Below, one piece after another: positions 1 to 11,669 of a DNA stretch of 64,000 nt. The DNA is taken from the NCBI GenBank assembly GCA_928212115.1, contig CAKMRJ010005523.1:144123951-144187950 (forward strand). The letters are read 5' to 3'. The notes below the pieces were generated by a model that was given only the letters and a program-made list of their open reading frames with translations, did no database searches and was not told the DNA's origin. The translations under genes and the position numbers were made by a program. The stretch is from Lactuca virosa (lineage: Eukaryota > Streptophyta > Magnoliopsida > Asterales > Asteraceae). How positions within the stretch are numbered: position 1 is the first letter of the stretch; every line of letters begins with the position of its first letter.

Positions 1-654
1 CCACTCTTGCTCTTATGGAATCTTATAAGCAACAAAAGTTTTCACAAATGCCATTGTAAGGGATTTTAAAAATAAATAAAATCAAAAAAAAAATTCTTTT
101 ATTTTAAAACATTTTGCGGAAAAACTATCCTTACAATGCAAAAGCCACATGAAACTTTGTTGTTATTTATTCCTAAGCAAATATCATAACCCCTTCCCTT
201 GAAAGTAGCTCAAGAATCCGATCTTCAACTAATGCGATAGAGAATCCATCTATGCGATCAGATTCAGCATATTCTTTCTTTAGTTTCTGCTTCACTTTTT
301 CTTCGATTCTTAAAACATCAACATGTGACCCAGTCACATCATGATCAAAAATCTCAAATAGAACTTAGCAGAGTTAGATAGTGGACTTTACCCGAAGTAG
401 AGTCAAACTTATTGACTTTAAATCGCTCTTAGGTAAATTTGGCAGCTTCGCAACCAATGCCCCTTTCTTTGGCAATAGACCCTTGATAATGGAACTATCT
501 CAGACATAGCCGTTCTCTTTACCATTTGGTCAACCGAGTTGACTATGGCCGATCCCTTTCCATTGGGAAGAGAGAGCTTTACTGGATATCCATGTCATCA
601 TTGTCAATGTCCATAAGTTTTAGGAAGTTGATCTTAGCAAATAGATAAGACCAT

Positions 655-875
655 TAAGGGTCTTGTCATAGTCTGTTTCATAGGAGTCCCCCAAGGAAAC
701 TCACTATGTGACTTAGAAAATAGTTGAGTCACCAACTTTCTCAAGACTTTGACACCCAACTCACCCGGCTTGTCAATATGGACTACATCTCCAAGATGTG
801 ATCACATATAGACCTTTGCTTGAGTGACCTTAAACTTTTCAGGAACTTGTGGGTTAGGAGAATAATTGGAGGAGG
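655..875 (-). pseudogene. Decayed gag-like coding remnant
   Basis: Read on the minus strand, about 70 codons stay in one frame with a single internal stop. They encode stretches such as VPEKFKVTQAKVYM and, after the stop, LVTQLFSKSHSEFPWGTP, ending in a stop near 655. The composition is protein-like rather than random and the position fits gag of the element whose LTR is at 2621-3385. I do not recognise the family, and no zinc knuckle is visible. A copia gag remnant is the simplest reading but is inferred mainly from position. Confidence 0.35.
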
Positions 876-2607
876 TGAAAGAAGTATGATTTCCATGGAC
901 ACATCATCTTCATTTAGGGAAAGCTTGTTTCAAGAGATTTGGGAGATCATCTTTTGGGAGATATTCAAGAGAGTTGATTTAAAGTCCTTAATATAACCCC
1001 CAATATGAAATATTAAGGCTAGAACCCAACAACCTATTTATAACTGGAAGAGGGATGCCGTAATCCAAGTTATAAAATAGTTGAAGGTAGGTAAATGACG
1101 ATTTACCAATTTCCACCACCATGAAAACGAAATATAATTAAGTTTTAATTGGATTTGAAACTCCTAGATCCTTTGAGATACATTGAACTTTCAATGGCAT
1201 GTTTGAATCTCGATGTGCCCTCTCAGTTTGTGACTGGGAATGCCGAGGATCACAAACAAGTGTGATAACCATGCAAATTGACTTGGTACCCTTAAACTTT
1301 ATCACCTAATCGATGTGCCGGTTAACCACACACGCTCCACCGATCTATGATAGAGTCAAGTTACCCTTTGCCACTCTTACTAGTCCTTATTGAGTGTGCC
1401 GGTTAACCAACACGCTCCACTAATGACTTGGTAAGGTACAAAGTGTATTTCATGGGTTAGCCTTTTTCACATTTCCTAAGTAACTAAGATTGGGATGTAC
1501 AAGTGTTTAGTTCTTAGTATTTATCATTAATACTTTTTATGAAGGAGAATTAGAGTCCTTTCCTACCCGTTCGGCTAACGCGACCCTCACCAGTCAAGGA
1601 AGCGGTGGGTGAGAGTGGACACCCATTAAACTGTCATTTTATAGGCAGTAACCTTATACCCCCCTTCTAGACCGGCTTCGTGAATGAGGCCTACTAACGG
1701 TAAGATTGACTTTATCTTATACATATCTAGATAATTAAAATTATAATAATAGTATAAGGGTTTGAATTTTAACTTTTAAAATTCTAAGGGCTAACTTGGA
1801 ATTAAGTATTCATAAGAAAACTTTTCAAATTCCAAACTTGAGGGCAAGTTTTGAAACTATTCAAAACTAATTTAATTCCATAACTTATGTGTTTAAAGTA
1901 GTTTTAATTAAAAAACTCTTCAAGTTCCATAACTTGAGGACAAGTTATGGAAGACTTTAAACTAATAAAGAAATGTAACTTTTTCTTTATTTTGTAATTT
2001 ATGGAATTAATTAAGGTTAACATTATTTAGTACTTAATGAAGTGACTCTTGAACCTCCATAACTTGAGGACAAGACTCTTCATTTTTGTAACCATTAACA
2101 ACTTTTATGAGTTTATATGAAACTTAAATGTGACTTTTCATATAACTTGAGGACAAGTTACAAAAACACATTTTTAGAATCAACTCTTAGATTAAAATGG
2201 ATTGAAAACACATAATCAATTAACTTTTCTATTAATCTAAGCAACTCATAAGAACAAGATATAGTAATCAACTTTTTCATGTAATTATCCTAATCACTAA
2301 CTAATACAAAACATGAATTTTTGACAATTATCTTTGAAATTGGATTAGTATGAACATTACCACATCAAAACAGGATTATAGGTTCAAAAACAGCTTATGG
2401 TAATGTTCCTAGTCCATTTATGCCAAAAAAACTCGAGATATGAGCTGTCAGGGGGGCTCCTACTCGTCGAGTGTATCAACCTACTCGCCGAGTTAAGGAT
2501 TTTTCTTTCATGGACTTCTCGGCGAGTCCAGTGCCCAGAATGCCCGAAATTCGACTTTTTCAGCATTTTTCAGCAAATTGCATCAATATAATTGAAAACA
2601 AGCCTAG

Positions 2608-2619
2608 GCTCTGATACCA
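2608..2619 (-). other. Primer binding site (initiator Met tRNA)
   Basis: The plus strand reads GCTCTGATACCA, so the minus strand is TGGTATCAGAGC, the standard primer site complementary to the 3' end of plant initiator methionine tRNA. It is one base inside the LTR that starts at 2621. This fixes that LTR as a 5' LTR of a minus-strand element whose body extends to the left. Confidence 0.85.
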
Positions 2620-2620
2620 C

Positions 2621-3385
2621 TGAGGGTTTTTGCATTCTAACACTCCTAAGTGTACATGCAACCCTAATACCTTGGATCTATGTTTTCTCTTTATACATGC
2701 AAATATGATTATCCAAGGTATTATCCTAACTAGCATACCAAACATTGATATTAGGATACTAAAATAGATAGAATACATACCTTGCTGTTGTTGCTTGACT
2801 CCATGAAGCTTGAGAGCCTAGTGCCCCAAGTGTGACACCTCAAATGGTTCACACAACATCATGAACTCTTGGAATACCATGAGAAGAGACATCATGTTCA
2901 AATCGGCTAGCCCTCAAAATATGTAATCACTAGTGCCAATTTCTTGAACTAAAGGGGTTCTTATATAGTGTGGCTATTAGGGTTCACAATGTAACTCATG
3001 ACTTTACCCATTCCTTATGCTCCATGGGTTTTAACCTCCATGAGTATCCATGGATCACCACATGGGTTAAACCCAACATAAGGAATCTTGATCATAAGCC
3101 CACATATATAAGAATGAATGATTTACACAATCAATCCCCATATATTTAATTAGTCTCTTTTTGATCACTAAATTAAGTCCAAATTAATTCTTGATCAATA
3201 CTAATTAAATAACATGATTTCATATTAATATATTAGAACTTTATAAATATTAATATGTCACAAAATGTCTTTTCCTCATAAACGGTCTATCCAAATGTTC
3301 CGATGCCATGCAACCCAAATGGACCATGCCGAGTCGGGTCAAGTACATACCAATTATAGTTATGGACTTAGACACTAATCCAACA
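2621..3385 (-). repeat. Copia LTR 1 (5' LTR of a minus-strand element)
   Basis: 765 bp starting TGAGGG and ending CCAACA on the plus strand, i.e. TG...CA. It matches the LTRs at 5203-5976 and 8038-8811 along its length, including the GGGTCAAGTACATACCA block near the right end and the TGTACATGCAACCCT block near the left end. A TATATAA box lies on the minus strand at about 2961-2967. Its left neighbour is a primer binding site; its right neighbour is RNase H coding sequence of a related element. So it either inserted there or is a recombination junction. Confidence 0.8.
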
Positions 3386-5202
3386 CTCTTTCAAGAAATT
3401 GCTCCTCCATTTAAGGTAAAGACCCAGCCTGACTGAGAGCGTAAATTATCCCTATCAGTCTGAAAGCTAGCATCACTATACCCTACAACTCTCAAGTCTT
3501 CACTCCCACCGAGGGTAAGGACCCAGTCCTTAGTCCTCCGTAGGTACTTGAGGATATTCTTTACCGCAGTTTAGTGTGCCTTGCCAGGGTTCCCCTGATA
3601 CCTGCTAACCATGCTCAAAGAAAAGGCTACATCAGGTCGAGTACACGTCATAGCATACATGATCGATCCTACAGCCGAAGCATAAGGTATTCGACTCATT
3701 TCTGCTATCTCAGCCTCAGTACTAGGGCTTTGTGTCTTACTCAATCTGGCGTTACTCTTGATGGGTAACTCCTCCTTCTTGGAGTCCTGCATGCCGAATC
3801 TCTTCCACCTTATCCAAGTAGGTACTCTGACTAAGTCCAATTAGTCTTTTACTCTTCGCGTCTCTCAAGATCCTTATCCCTAGAATATAGGCAGCTTCTC
3901 CTAGGTCCTTCATAGAGAAACACTTCCCAAGCCAGGACTTAACTTCCTGCAGAGTTGGGATGTCATTTCCTATGAGTAGTATGTCATCCACATACAATAC
4001 CAAAAAGCTAACTATACTCCCACTAGCCTTGACATATACACAAGATTCATCTTCACTCCTAGAAAAGCCAAATTCCTTGACTTCTCATCAAGCAAAGATT
4101 CCATCTGCGAGGTGCTTGCTTTAACCCATAAATGGATTTCTCAAGCTTACACACTCTATTAGGGTACTCTGTGTTGACAAAACCCTCTGGCTGACTCATG
4201 TAAACATCCTCAGCCAACTTTCCATTAAGGAAAGCGGTTTTGACATCCATTTGCCATATTCATAGTCATGAAATGCGGCTATGGCTAACAGAACCCTAAT
4301 AGACTTAATCTTGACCACTGGAGAAAAGGTCTCATCATAATCAACTCCCGGAGTTTGTGAGAAACCCTTTGCAACCAGTCGTGCCTTATAAGTGTGTACA
4401 TTACCATCTATGTCGGTCTTCTTCTTGAAGATCCATTTGCACCCTATAGTCTTACGACCTGGTACATTCTCAACCAATTCCAAACTTGATTGTCATACAT
4501 GGACTGTATCTCGCTGTCCATTGCCTCTTTCCACTTGGCTGACTCAGGGCCTGCCATGGCTTCCGCGTAACTGTTAGGTTCATCCAGACCTATTAGTGTC
4601 TCATCACTGATAAGTGTATCACCTTCCGCAGTAATATGGAATCCATAGTAATGCTCAGGTGCATTCCTAACCCTTGTGGAATGCCTCAGAGGTACAGACT
4701 TGTCAATTGGCTCAACAGGAGTTTCCTCCTCAAGTTGAGTGCTAGGGTTTGAAGTTCCTTCACCACTAGACTCTTGAATTTCTTCAAGGTCAACTTGCCT
4801 CCCACTGTCTCCTTGGCTTATGAACTCTCTCTCTCTCGAAAGAAAGCCCTCCTAGCTACAAAGACCACATTCTCACTAGGTCTGTAGAAGAGGTAACCAA
4901 AGGATTTCTGTGGGTAGCCGATGAAAATACACCTCTCACTTAGAGGTTCGAGCTTATCATGAGTCTCGCGTCTCACGAAAGCCTCGCAACCCCAAATCTT
5001 AATGTGGTCTAGTTTGGGTACTTTACCAGTCCACATCTCCTGAGGAGTTTTGGCAACTTTCTTTGTGGGAACTAGATTAAGGATATGGGCGGCAGTCTCT
5101 AAGGCATACCCCCAAAATGAGATTGGTAGTGAAGCTCGACTCATCATGGAACGAACCATATCCAACAAGGTTCGATTACGCCTCTCAGCTACACCATTCA
5201 AC
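3386..5202 (-). pseudogene. Copia pol fragment: integrase C-terminal part, reverse transcriptase, partial RNase H
   Basis: Read right to left on the minus strand: end of the integrase core (NGVAERRNRTLLDM at 5202-5150) and the conserved post-core GCEAFV and FIGYP motifs; then the RT N-terminus (KWIFKKK, ARLVAKGFSQ, MDVKTAFLNG), the YVDD catalytic box (about 3990) and the CTRPDVAF block; then a partial RNase H cut off at the LTR 1 junction. The frame is broken into at least five pieces by small indels and stops, including one at 3571. It is nearly identical to 7200-8037 where they overlap, differing by a few indels. Integrase N-terminus, protease and gag are absent. Confidence 0.85.
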
Positions 5203-5976
5203 TGATGGGTTTTGAGCATTCTAACACTTGCTAAGTGTACATGCAACCCTAATAACCTTGGATCTATGTTTGTCGAATTATCATGCAAAGTTGAATTCCA
5301 AGGTTATATTCCTATCTAGCATACAAGGGGAACAAATTTTAACTTGCATGAAAGATAGAATAACTTACCTTGTTGTTGCTTATGATCCTTGAAACCTTGT
5401 GAGCCTAGCACCCCAAGTGTGATGCCTCAAATGCTTCACACAACACCAAATGCTTTTGGAATGACTTTAGAGAGAATACACACTTCTAAAATCGGCCTAG
5501 CCCTCTTGTTTCTTATGTGTAGCCTATTTTGGTGGAGAATGGGTTTCTTATATAGTGTTGACACATCTAGGGTTACACCATGTAAACCCTAATGTGTCAT
5601 GACTCTTCATTTCCATGACCCATGGGTTTGTAACTCCCATGGAGCATCCATGGAGCATCCTATGGGTGGAACCCAACTTGATAATCCATGGAGCCTCTTA
5701 GCCCACTATATAAGATATGGAAGATTTACATAATCTACCCATATATTTAATTAGTTATCTTTTGATCACTTAATTAATTCTAAATTAATTCTTGATCAAA
5801 CTAATTAAATAATATTATAATATATTAGAACTTATAATATATTAATAAACCATAAGTGTTATTTCTCTCATTTTAGTTTATCCAATTGCATGGTGCCATG
5901 CAACCCAAATGGACCATGCCGGGTCGGGTCAAGTACATACCAGAAATAGTTATGGACTTAGACACCATATCCAACA
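5203..5976 (-). repeat. Copia LTR 2 (3' LTR)
   Basis: 774 bp, TG...CA on the plus strand, and the same length as LTR 3. A minus-strand TATATAA box lies at about 5548-5554. The right side abuts a purine tract on the minus strand (5977-5989). The left side runs directly into integrase coding sequence at the NGVAERRN motif, so an ORF reads from the LTR into the pol fragment; this is a junction artefact and not a real fusion protein. Confidence 0.85.
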
Positions 5977-6811
5977 GTCTCCCACTTGGATAAGTCTAAT
6001 AACTCTAACTGCAATACTTCAGGAACCGATCGGCAATCGTAGCTCTTTCAAGGTCTCTCGGAACTGAGAAGATGATGATACGCCATTTAAGATAAGTGAT
6101 CATATAATCCTCTGTTCTAGATATCAGCCGGACAAATACATGGAACAGTGTCTTACTTTGTGTCCAGCAGTTTGTTTCCCGATTTCCGATTTGTTTGACA
6201 AAGAACTTAATTGAACACATCAACTTAGTTCTGACCGGGCCCGGTACATAGGTCAAAACAAAATCATCGAGGGGCCCAGATATCAGCTTCTAATCCAAGA
6301 AGGAACAGATAAACTTCGACTCATATGTTTGTTCTACCACTCATTGAATTATACACAAAAGCACGTTTTATAACATCGAGTTACCAATGCGTTAACGTAC
6401 AATCAATGCATAACCAACTCATAAGTAACAAATCATATCTCTAGGTTTGAAGACTTATATGATATTACCGTCTCACGATCACTCGAGATAAATTCCATGA
6501 AGTGATTCCAGTGAGCGTGGGTTGAGTCCAATGCTCAGAACTTATGAGCACTCATGAGTGTTGTAGCCATGTCCAACAACTTAGACCTCTGCAACCAATC
6601 ATGACAGTCTTGATTCATACCTACTTCCGACATATGACCAACTGTGGAGGTTCGAATAATATGATATACCAAACATAATTATTCTGGAAGTCAAAACATG
6701 CAAAAGAAATATAGTAAACGATCGACAAGAGATAGCAACACTTTACTCATAAATAAAACACCTTTTATTCATCATCTAATGTCAATTACACTTTAAAAAT
6801 TTCAAGGTTAT
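5977..6811 (-). other. 3' untranslated part of the copia interior
   Basis: About 835 bp between the RNase H stop and the 3' LTR. I see no protein-like frame. It begins on its LTR side with the minus-strand purine tract next to 5976. A second stretch homologous to it is not present next to LTR 1, which means the LTR 1 junction lacks this part of the element. Confidence 0.5.
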
Positions 6812-8062
6812 CTAACTACTAAATCTAATATCATCCTTCAGCCCTATGCTCCGAGCATGCTGGAGATGCTTAACCCGAGTCAGTCCCTTCGTGAGGGGAT
6901 CTGCTGGATTCTCATCCGATGATACCCTCTTTGCCACGAGGAGTCCTTCTACTATTCGATGTCTGATGAAATGGTATTTTCTGTCGATGTGTCTGGATCT
7001 CTCGTGATCCCTTGGTTCCTTGGCTAAGGCAACTACACTTTCACTATCATAGAAAATTTCCATTGGCTCTTTAATAGTTGGTACAACTCCAAGGTCTCCA
7101 ATGAAGTTCTTCAGCCATATCGCCTCCTTTGCTGCCTCGCTAGCTGCTATATACTCTGATTCGCAAGTTGAATCAGCCACTGTCTCTTGCTTGGAACTCT
7201 TCCAAGAAATTGCTCCTCCATTTAAGGTAAAGACCCAGCCTGACTAAGAGCAGAAATTATCCCTATCAGTCTGAAAGCTAGCATCACTATACCCTACAAC
7301 TCTCAAGTCTTCACTCCCACCGAGGGTAAGGACCCAGTCCTTAGTCCTCCGTAGGTACTTGAGGATATTCTTTACCGCAGTCCAGTGTGCCTTGCCAGGG
7401 TTCCCCTGATACCTGCTAACCATGCTCAAAGAAAAGGCTACATCAGGTCGAGTACACGTCATAGCATACATGATCGATCCTACAGCCGAAGCATAAGGTA
7501 TTCGACTCATTTCTGCTATCTCAGCCTCAGTACTAGGGCTTTGTGTCTTACTCAATCTGACGTTACTCTGGATGGGTAACTCTCCTTTCTTGGAGTCCTG
7601 CATGCCGAATCTCTTCAACACCTTATCCAAGTAAGTACTCTGACTAAGTCCAATTAGTCTTTTACTCCGGTCTCTCAAGATCCTTATCCCTAGAATATAG
7701 GCAGCTTCTCCTAGGTCCTTCATAGAGAAACACTTCCCAAGCCAGGACTTAACTTCCTGCAGAGTTGGGATGTCATTTCCTATGAGTAGTATGTCATCCA
7801 CATACAATACCAAAAAGCTAACTATACTCCCACTAGCCTTGACATATACACAAGATTCATCTTCACTCCTAGAAAAGCCAAATTCCTTGACTTTCTCATC
7901 AAAGCAAAGATTCCATCTGCGAGGTGCTTGCTTTAACCCATAAATGGATTTCTCAAGCTTACACACTCTATTAGGGTACTCTGTGTTGACAAAACCCTCT
8001 GGCTGACTCATGTAAACGTCCTCAGCCAACTTTCCACTGACGGGTTTTGAGCATTCTAACAC
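6812..8062 (-). pseudogene. Copia RT-RNase H fragment
   Basis: One minus-strand frame runs from the LTR 3 junction through the RT (QPEGFVNTEYPN, SIYGLKQAPR, YVDDILL), the tether region (CTRPDVAFSLSMVSRY, NILKYLRRTKDW) and RNase H (STCESEYIAASEA, DSESVVALA, RHIDRKYHFIR, NPADPLTKGL). It is broken only by an in-frame TAG at 7244-7246, so the two halves are still in register. The first ten or so codons derive from LTR sequence (8038-8062). It is far better preserved than its sister copy at 3386-5202. The RT N-terminal region, integrase, protease and gag are missing. Confidence 0.9.
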
Positions 8063-8811
8063 TTCCTAAGTGTACATGCAACCCTACTAACCTTGGATCT
8101 ATGTTTGTCTAATTATCATGCAAAGTTGAATTCCAAGGTTATATTCCTATCTAGCATACATGGGGAACAAATTTTAACTTGCATGAAAGATAGAATAACT
8201 TACCTTGTTGTTGCTTATGATCCTTGAAACCTTGTGAGCCTAGCACCCCAAGTGTGATGCCTCAAATGCTTCACACAACACTAAATGCTTTTGGAATGAC
8301 TTTAGAGAGAATACACACTTCTAAAATCGGCCTAGCCCTCTTGTTTCTTATGTGTCGCCGATTTTGGTGGAGAACATGTTGCTTATATAGCGTGTCACAT
8401 GTAGGGTTACACCATATAAACCCTAATGTGGCATGACTCTTCATTTCCATGACCCATGGGTTTGTAACTCCCATGGAGCCTCCATGGAGCATTCAATGGG
8501 TTTAACCCAACTTGATTATCCATGGAGCCTTTTAGCCCACTATACAAGTTATGGATGATTTACATGATCAACCCATATATTTAATTAGTCATCTTTTGAT
8601 CACTTAATTAATCCGAGATTAATTCTTGATCAATACTAATTAAATAATACTATTAATATATTAGAACTTATAATATATTAATAAACCACAAGTGTTATTT
8701 CTCTCATTTAGTCTATCCAAATGCATGATGCCATGCAACCCAAATGGACCATGCCGGGTCGGGTCAAGTACATACCAGAAATAGTTATGGACTTAGACAC
8801 CTTATCCAACA
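8038..8811 (-). repeat. Copia LTR 3 (5' LTR side)
   Basis: 774 bp, TG...CA, a close match to LTR 2. A minus-strand TATATAA box lies at about 8383-8389. A 5' LTR should be followed inward by a primer binding site, but the base next to it is already RT coding sequence. At the junction GGTTTTGA occurs both at the LTR end and in the intact RT copy near 4230, a short microhomology. Confidence 0.85.
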
Positions 8812-10370
8812 AAAGTGTTGGTCACGATGGTTGCCGTCAGGATTGGTGATGCTTAACCTGGGTGGGTGTGTGTACCTATCTATGTTTAGCCGTGGAGTAT
8901 TCGATAGTAAACTCAGTGGAGTGATGACTCGGGGAGGAGATTATGGGGGATAAGAGGGTGAGTGGATCCGAGTGGGAGTAATCACTTCGGATTATCAATG
9001 GAAAACCATGGAGTGAGCCCATGGTGAGTCGGTGAGAGAGAGTGTTGTGATACTACGGGGAGCCGTAGTGTTCACCAGTCTGCGAGGAAGTGTTGTGATA
9101 CTGCGGGGAGTCGTAGTGTTCACCAATCTGCAAGAGAGTGTTGTGATACTGCGGGCAGCCGTAGTGTTCACCAGTCTGCGAGGAAGTGTTGTGATACTGC
9201 GGGGAGCCGTAGTGTTCACCAGTCAGTGAGAGAGTGTTGTGATACTGCAAGGAGCCGTATTATACATGAGTCAGTGAGAGAGTATCGTAGGCCTACGGGG
9301 ATCCGTATTATTCGCAAGTCAGAGCATGTTGCAAAAGATTTTTTAGGCTTGGGTAGCGTTATTCTTTGAGTTTTGGGAACCTAGTGGTCGGACCAGGGGC
9401 GAGACTGGGTCTCCATATGTGTCGGGAATCGTTATATTCTGAGTTAAGTTGTGGTTATCGCAATCTAAAGGAATTGGGGAAGTGATGTATGCGTGGGTTG
9501 CAGGTCATGGGTCATGAGTTGAGTGCTTCATTGGGACGAGTTGTTCCAATTCGGTGTCGGACCAGACTCTCGAGTTTGAGTTTGGCTTTGGTGGTGTATG
9601 GAGTAGGTGAATGAGATTCCATATTCAAAGATGGGTTTCATTTTGAGGGGTATTATGTGTCATCTGCTGTCTTAGACCTGATTGGGTCAATTCGTTTGTA
9701 TGGGAAGGACCGCGAGATGTATGGAATTAATGAGTAGTAGACGACAGAGGTAGAGGGTGAGACGATTTCAGTTGGGATTGTAGTATTCGCTTGGGGTAAA
9801 GTGAACTTTGTGACTTGTGTGTCACAATGGGCCGAGATAGTTGTTGTGAGAAGGAATTCAATGAGACGTTTGGGACATGCAATGGGTAACCTTTGGAGGT
9901 TCAACTGTGGGGACGAGAGTTGACCTGGTGCTCAGTGTTAAAAGGGATATCTGAGAGGGAGCTGAGGCTTATGATTGTTAGATGTTAGAGGATGCTTTTG
10001 AGCAAGCATGATCATTTTCTGGTGTTGAGGGCAGGGTGTTGAGAGTTCTTTGTTTAGATGAGATTTCGATTGTAGTACAGTGGATGAGTCTATGGTGTAA
10101 TGTGACCCTTTCGCTCCTTGGAGTATGATTGGAGCGCTTAGTATGTCTGGTATGAGCGATCGGTGGCTAATTTTTGGGCTTTGACTTGTTTCTATCAGTC
10201 GCTATGAGAGAATCAGAGGGGCAATGAGTTTTCAGGGTCCGTTATTGGAGGAGCGAATAACATGATGATAGCTTGAGAGGGCGGTCGGGCAGTGAGTCAG
10301 GCCACTAGAGTTTCATAATCTGGTGAGTCAGAAGGGGTAATTGTGAGATTGTTTCTCTTCAAAGCTTCAG
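8812..10370 (+). mobile_element. Non-coding remnant, probably 3' interior of a plus-strand gypsy element
   Basis: No frame here looks like a pol domain. The DNA is GT-rich on the plus strand, holds the 48-bp minisatellite (9031-9325), and leads into gypsy-type LTR sequence ending at 11669. It is interpreted as the untranslated 3' part of that element; this rests on position only. Confidence 0.35.
9031..9325 (+). repeat. 48-bp tandem repeat (about six units)
   Basis: The anchor GTGTTGTGATACT recurs at 9042, 9090, 9138, 9186 and 9234, and a diverged unit begins at 9282; every step is exactly 48 bp. Each unit contains a short inverted element (TACGGGGAGCCGTA-like: CTGCGGGGAGCCGTAG). Because 48 is divisible by three and units lack stops in some frames, ORFs appear on both strands with a 16-residue periodicity. 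The repeat explains these; there is no sign that they are genes. Confidence 0.9.
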
Positions 10371-11669
10371 GGAAAGGTATAAAGCTTGCACCTTTCTCAT
10401 TATTTTGTATAGATCTCATGGTTTTATGAATCTAGGGTTTTTCCACCCAAATATGAGGACCTTGAGTGTTTTATGTTCATTGAGAAGGTTGAACTGCAGA
10501 TCTGGACCATGTGAGGTCCCTAGAGTCCAAAATTCCCTGCGTTATCCAACCATAATAGTGATCTTGAGTGAAAAACCCTTTTTGAGGTGTGTTTTGGCAT
10601 TTTAAGCTCAAAATGCCATACATGAACGTAAAGCCAGTGACTTTACGTGATTGATGAGCCTTAGGAGTGCAGATCTAGAATTAGGGAAGGTTCTCTGCCT
10701 TGAAAACGAGTGAATGAGATCTGAGTCTGAATGGACTCGCCGAGTCAAGGAGCCGACTCGACGAGTCGGTGAAGGTTTGTCCCGATGGGTTTGATTGTGC
10801 GATAACTCGGCGAGTTGGGGGTCAACTCAACGAGTTGAGCTGGACTTTCTTGAGACTTCTGAGGAAACGAGGGGACTCGACAAGTCGCAAGAGTGCACTC
10901 AACGAGTAGGGTCAAATGTGGACCGTTGACGCGAGTTTGACTTCTGTTGACTTTAGGGTTTGGTCAACAAGAGTAATGAAGACCATGGAGGGGTAAAATG
11001 GTCTTTTACCCAAATCGAGAGTTAGGGAGAGAAGAATAACATTTAGTTACTTAGAGTCGAGAATCGAGTGTTAATTAGAGATATTTACCCTATGTGTTAG
11101 ACAATGGCTAGTTCGAGATTCGAGTTCGAGGATAATTGATTGTTGCTTGCAAGATGAGTCTTCTCACTATACTTTGCCTAGAGTGGTACTTATGTGTGAC
11201 CGGAGGGTCTTATGTGCTTACATTAAGTGTTATGTTATCCGGCCTTATGTTTTATGCTGTGCATTATGTCTTTGTGATTTATGCTATACAGAGCTTTACA
11301 GACCGGACCAGAGTGTCCAACGAACCGTGGGACTGGAGGGTCCCACTGAGACACATTGATCGGAGGGTCTTACAGTGATATAGCCTCGAGTGGCTAATGA
11401 GCTGTGTGTGTGGTATTTTGGGGAACTCACTAAGCTTCGTGCTTACCGTGTTATGTGTTATGTGTTTCAGGTTTTCTCAGGATCGCGGGAAGGCACCGAC
11501 TTGATTGCACACACCAGTAAAAGAGTTATGTTTTTGAGGATCCTGAATTTTAACCAAACAATTATGGAGTTGTGAATTGTAAATTTAATAAATGAGATTT
11601 TTGTGAAATGTGCTATGAGAATTTTGTGATTTTAAATGAAAATTTTGTTTGAAAATTTCTGGTGTTACA
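10370..11669 (+). repeat. Gypsy-type LTR, plus orientation, left edge uncertain
   Basis: The right end is GGTGTTACA at 11661-11669, the terminus typical of this LTR class (compare the minus-strand LTR at 22908-24477, which starts TGTAACATCC on the plus strand). The body contains a cluster of ACTCGNCGAGT palindromes at about 10735-10905 and a transcript-end-like segment (CTCACTAAGCTTCGTGCTTACC...) whose reverse complement occurs near 23100-23130. No primer site follows 11669, so this is a 3' LTR, a solo LTR or a truncated copy. The left boundary is only estimated. Confidence 0.55.

Larger units (their letters stand above)
1..2619 (-). mobile_element. Internal region (5' leader and decayed gag-like part) of a copia element, minus strand
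   Basis: This stretch lies just inside the LTR at 2621-3385 on its primer-binding-site side, so it is read as the 5' interior of an element whose other half is off the left edge. No ORF of useful length survives and no pol domain is seen. The part next to the LTR is a long AT-rich leader containing four short palindromes (1835-2159) and three ACTCGNCGAGT-type palindromes (about 2463-2530). Two copies of GTGCCGGTTAACCA followed by CACGCTCCAC lie at about 1315-1340 and 1395-1420. The lack of pol in 2.6 kb suggests a non-autonomous element, but the missing half could carry it. Confidence 0.55.
5203..8811 (-). mobile_element. Internally deleted copia element with two 774-bp LTRs
   Basis: The left LTR (5203-5976) is followed inward by CTCCCACTTGG, which on the minus strand is a purine tract (CCAAGTGGGAG) placed where a 3' polypurine tract should be, so this is the 3' LTR. 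The interior holds a 3' untranslated part (about 5977-6811), RNase H and RT, and then runs directly into the 5' LTR (8038-8811) with no primer site, gag, protease or integrase. Flanking 5-mers TCAAC and AAAGT do not match, so no target-site duplication is visible. The structure therefore looks like a recombination or aberrant reverse-transcription product. Confidence 0.7.

Noticed and set aside
5203..5288. Fusion protein of LTR-derived residues and integrase
   Set aside because: The frame crosses an LTR-pol junction by chance; the ATG lies in LTR sequence and the product lacks the integrase N-terminus.
8995..9250. Open frames on both strands encoding 16-residue repeats
   Set aside because: They follow from a 48-bp tandem repeat without stops; there is no start context, no domain and no codon bias, so they are not called as genes.
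9031..9325. CRISPR-like array
   Set aside because: Units are contiguous 48-bp tandem copies with no unique spacers, and the context is plant retroelements.
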